From positions 6,386,001 to 6,450,000 of the forward strand of contig NC_083511.1 in the NCBI RefSeq assembly GCF_032362555.1: a stretch of 64,000 nt of DNA, read 5' to 3'. Source of the stretch: Amyelois transitella (lineage: Eukaryota; Arthropoda; Insecta; Lepidoptera; Pyralidae). The notes under the pieces are model-generated. The model was given only the letters and a program-made list of their open reading frames with translations. It did not search any database and was not told where the DNA came from. Positions 61,401-64,000 of this stretch are shown in pieces; position 1 is the stretch's first letter, and the number at the start of each line of letters is the position of its first letter. Made by a program: the position numbers and the translations under genes.

Positions 61401-64000
61401 ACCTTAAATGGTCCTTTGATTTTTAAACATTTTAATTACTTTTTTCTAAAATATAACCTGCCTCAATGCACATAATATATACCTAATTTTTTTTCACTAG
61501 GGCTTATTTTTGAACGCAGCTATTAACATCTATTTTTGTCGCTACGTAGATAGCATTGGAACTTCTCTTTTGGGAAATATTCAGTAAGTTATCCAACAAA
61601 GAGTCTTGTGACCTATGGTCACAAACAAGGTCAAGAGTCCGTATTCTATCTACCCCGTAAGCGGTAATGACGTGGAGTGGCTTACATTGAGCGGTATGTT
61701 GGCAGTGCCTATGAGTTCATTGTCGTGTTTCCCCGTGGAGGCTGTGATGGCGATTTCCTTCATCAACTTGCGAAGACCCTTGACGCCCTTAACATCGAAC
61801 AACTTCGTCATTTTCTCCTTTACCGTTTCAGCTGGGTCGAAGTCCCTGTAAACAATTCATTCCATACTTGCCAATTTATTTTATTTTTACTTTACCTTCG
61901 GGGACCTTAAAAAGACCAAGAGAAAAGACTATAAATTGTGGTTAATAGGACTTTTTTATAATATAAAACAACTTCGATAGGCACGAATGCGAAATGGCGA
62001 GAAAAGGCGTAGGTAACATTTTTTAAACCAATAAATTGAAGAAAAGTTCCAACGACTGAAAACCAATCAGCCTTATATGATTGAGGACATTTTGTTTATT
62101 TCGACGCAACATTACAGCTATGATATATTTATTCTGTAAATATTTTATAAAAGAACTTTCTATGTCTAACTTATTTGCGTAGTGTATATCAAAGTACTTG
62201 ACTCACCATGAATTACTTTTCATGTCTCATACTATATACATACATACATACATACATAAACTCACGCCTCTTTCCCGGAGGGGTAGGCAGAGACTACCTC
62301 TTTCCACTTGCCACGATCCCTGCATACTTCCTTTGCTTCATCCACATTCATAACTCTCTTCATGCAAGCTCGGCGGTTTCGGCGGCTCATACTATATAAC
62401 TGACATATTTCACAGACAAATTATACGGGCCAGGCTCTAAAGATTTTTCAAAAGATTCTGCCTAAAGAAATATGTCTTTACAATAATACCGTTCCTTAGT
62501 TATATTAAATTTCTGCGGAATGAACCCATACACCAGATATTATTTAAATTTCATGAAATGAACCAAGTTTATGGGGAAGTTTTGAAAACCTATTCGTATG
62601 AGAAACGAAAATCATGTATTCATAAACTATTCACGGCATACAAAAATAAGGTGTACCTACTCTTGCATTAAACACATTTAATAAAACTGACTAGACAAAC
62701 TCAATACATATTAGGATTTATGAATCATCATTGGTTATTCCAAAACTTACCAGACTTCTAAACAGAGCGAGTCCTCCTGCAGGTTCCCCGGCATCGGCCT
62801 GTAAACAAACGCATGTTATTGCTGCGCAGGCGCACCGATTACAACTAATTACAAACGGAGGAATAAACTTCCTGAAACTGGGCCAATACCAAGGACTCGT
62901 TTATTATTACATCTTAGAAGGTTACAAATTAATAATAAACCTTTAATTAAAACAAAATAGTGTGTTTAGGTAAAGATTGATCGTTTATTTTAATTAACAG
63001 TTTAAAAAAGTAGATTTCATTTATTAACATTATTTATAAACAACCATACATTTGAAAAGCTTTGTCGAAACCTTAAAAAATTATAAGCACTTTTTCTAAG
63101 GACAAGTCTAAATGTAGATAGTTTTATATGCGTGCCAGCGTAAAAAGTTTTTCTGCAGTTTATTACAGCCTTTACAAAATGAATACTTACAAAGAGAAAT
63201 GTTCTTCCCACACCGGATTTAAGGTGGTGGACTTGACAGACGTGTTGTATCTGTGGGCCGTGTTGGACATCAGGTAGATCGTGACGAACGGGTCGCTCAT
63301 GCCGTTGGGGTCCTTGGGCATCAGGTCCTTTGCTTCCACCACCTCCACATTCAGCATCAGCTCTGGAGGTTCCTTTAGTTATAAACATTATAGTTCTTCC
63401 ATAGCCTAGTAGCTGGTAGGTAGGTACCTTAACAATTATTATATTCCTTACGTCTGTCTCGATTTTCTTAATCTATAGTGCCACAAATAACTTTGCTTTG
63501 CATTACTTAAACAAGATTATGTATCATTAAATTTAACTTCTACCACAAAAGGGACTAGGCGACTATATGTATATAAATTTAACTTTATAATGGAAAACGT
63601 AATAAAAAAAAACGTGATTATATGTAATAGTATGCGTTAATGTATGCGCGCACGGGAAAAAGGGGTCAAAAGACATCAACGCGTGTCTTTGGAAAAATAA
63701 ATATGTTTTTTCCAGCCTACGATTTCGACTCAATTATTATTCGAAAAAATCAGTCTGAAAAGTTGCGTCTTAACAAATCGGTTAAACTTTTAACCCTGAA
63801 AATGAGACTAACAGAAAAACTATTTGTTTTTAGAATTAGTATGAATGAAAATTAAGGGTTTACCTTAGCTTCTGCGGTGGTGAGAAGATGTTTGTGCTTG
63901 TCATTGGAAATCTTGAACGCTTCCTGCACGTAGGATAGCATGGCTGTGGGGCCCACTTCACTGGACGCGTCGCAGCCCCCCACATTGTGTAAGATCTCAT
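52441..64000 (-). CDS. Unc-13 family C2-MUN-C2 protein (BAIAP3 / Munc13-4 / staccato group), 5' partial
   Basis: Exocytosis priming factor acting on SNARE assembly at membranes. Visible 1051 C-terminal residues from 16 minus-strand exons: 63864-64000 (cut by the window edge), 63191-63372, 62751-62798, 61686-61845, 60457-60636, 59576-59777, 58985-59411, 58421-58678, 57802-58093, 57191-57423, 56784-56874, 56228-56437, 53705-54011, 53422-53545, 53122-53315, 52441-52553 (TGA). Phases all agree. Visible residues about 49-175 form the first C2 domain (AKDLMPKDPNGMSDPFV, EVWDFDP, KHDNELIG keep the calcium-loop Asp residues). About 300-870 is the helical MUN region. About 875-1000 is the second C2 domain (ARNLVPTDSNGLCDSYV, IKDKDMFSVSNTFVG), where Asn replaces the third-loop Asp. 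A short basic tail ends the protein. No C1 domain is seen, which with the layout favours the BAIAP3/Munc13-4 branch over classical Unc-13; the exact orthologue is inferred. Confidence 0.88.
56540..56640 (-). repeat. SINE-C diverged copy, reverse
   Basis: Shows acatacataggtacataaa, gcttctttccggagaagtag and ccacttgctacgatctc, matching reverse SINE-C. Located in the intron between exons 56784-56874 and 56228-56437 of the Unc-13 family gene. Confidence 0.55.
59860..59992 (+). repeat. Degenerate SINE-B relative in Unc-13 family gene intron
   Basis: Begins gattgtaaaagtcaatc and includes cagtgggctagccat and aataagccatccgactgaac, in the same block order as 22837-22945. It begins about 80 bp upstream, in gene direction, of exon 59576-59777. 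Confidence 0.5.
61147..61176 (+). repeat. SINE-A 3' end fragment
   Basis: Only the terminal 'atttgtcccgtatatattta' and a following tttatt run remain, typical of a 5'-truncated insertion. It lies in the intron between exons 61686-61845 and 60457-60636. Confidence 0.5.
62240..62390 (-). mobile_element. SINE-C copy, reverse
   Basis: Well-kept copy: (catacata)n tail, ctcacgcctctttcccggag, gggtaggcagagactacctc, ccacttgccacgatccctgc, and a head ending gcaagctcggcggtttcgg. Reverse complement of 20305-20475. It is in the intron 61846-62750 of the Unc-13 family gene. Confidence 0.75.

Overview
The window is animal nuclear DNA, most probably from a moth (Lepidoptera). The genes have many short exons bounded by GT/AG introns, the background is AT-rich, the protein families are insect-like, and the introns are scattered with several short interspersed repeat (SINE-like) families whose tails end in runs of tatg. 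The order assignment is inference; no species can be named.

Bases 1-25561 hold three paralogous non-NMDA (kainate-type) ionotropic glutamate receptor genes, A (+), B (-) and C (+). A and B are tail to tail, 323 bp apart. B and C are head to head and share a 729 bp promoter interval. Each gene can be read exon by exon (about 914, 920 and 949 residues), and the three share splice phases and several exact exon lengths (224, 138 and 199 bp around M1, pore and M3). They differ in functional spots: all carry Thr at the Q/R pore site, B and C depart from the near-invariant M3 gate sequence, and C has an acidic insertion in its amino-terminal domain.

Bases 27444-40541 (+) encode a secreted PI-PLC X-domain protein of about 446 residues with very long, repeat-filled introns. 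It converges on the 3' end of Notum (41095-42689, minus), the Wnt palmitoleoyl-protein carboxylesterase, whose 5' exons I could not find. The 9.7 kb upstream of Notum holds repeats, an apparently undescribed 1.03 kb terminal-inverted-repeat element, a perfect 27 bp hairpin, and a GC-rich island with paired TCF sites flanked by Helper-like sites, as would suit a Wnt feedback gene.

Bases 52441-64000 (minus) carry the last 1051 residues of a C2-MUN-C2 protein of the Unc-13 family (BAIAP3 / Munc13-4 / staccato group), an exocytosis priming factor; its 5' end lies beyond the window. The receptors and the Unc-13 protein both belong to synaptic signalling, but nothing here shows that they are functionally linked. 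I did not find a wholly new multi-gene system. The most unusual items are the receptor pore and gate changes, the Trp-to-Gly change in Notum's oxyanion motif, the Notum-linked TCF/Helper cluster, the new TIR element and two hairpins.
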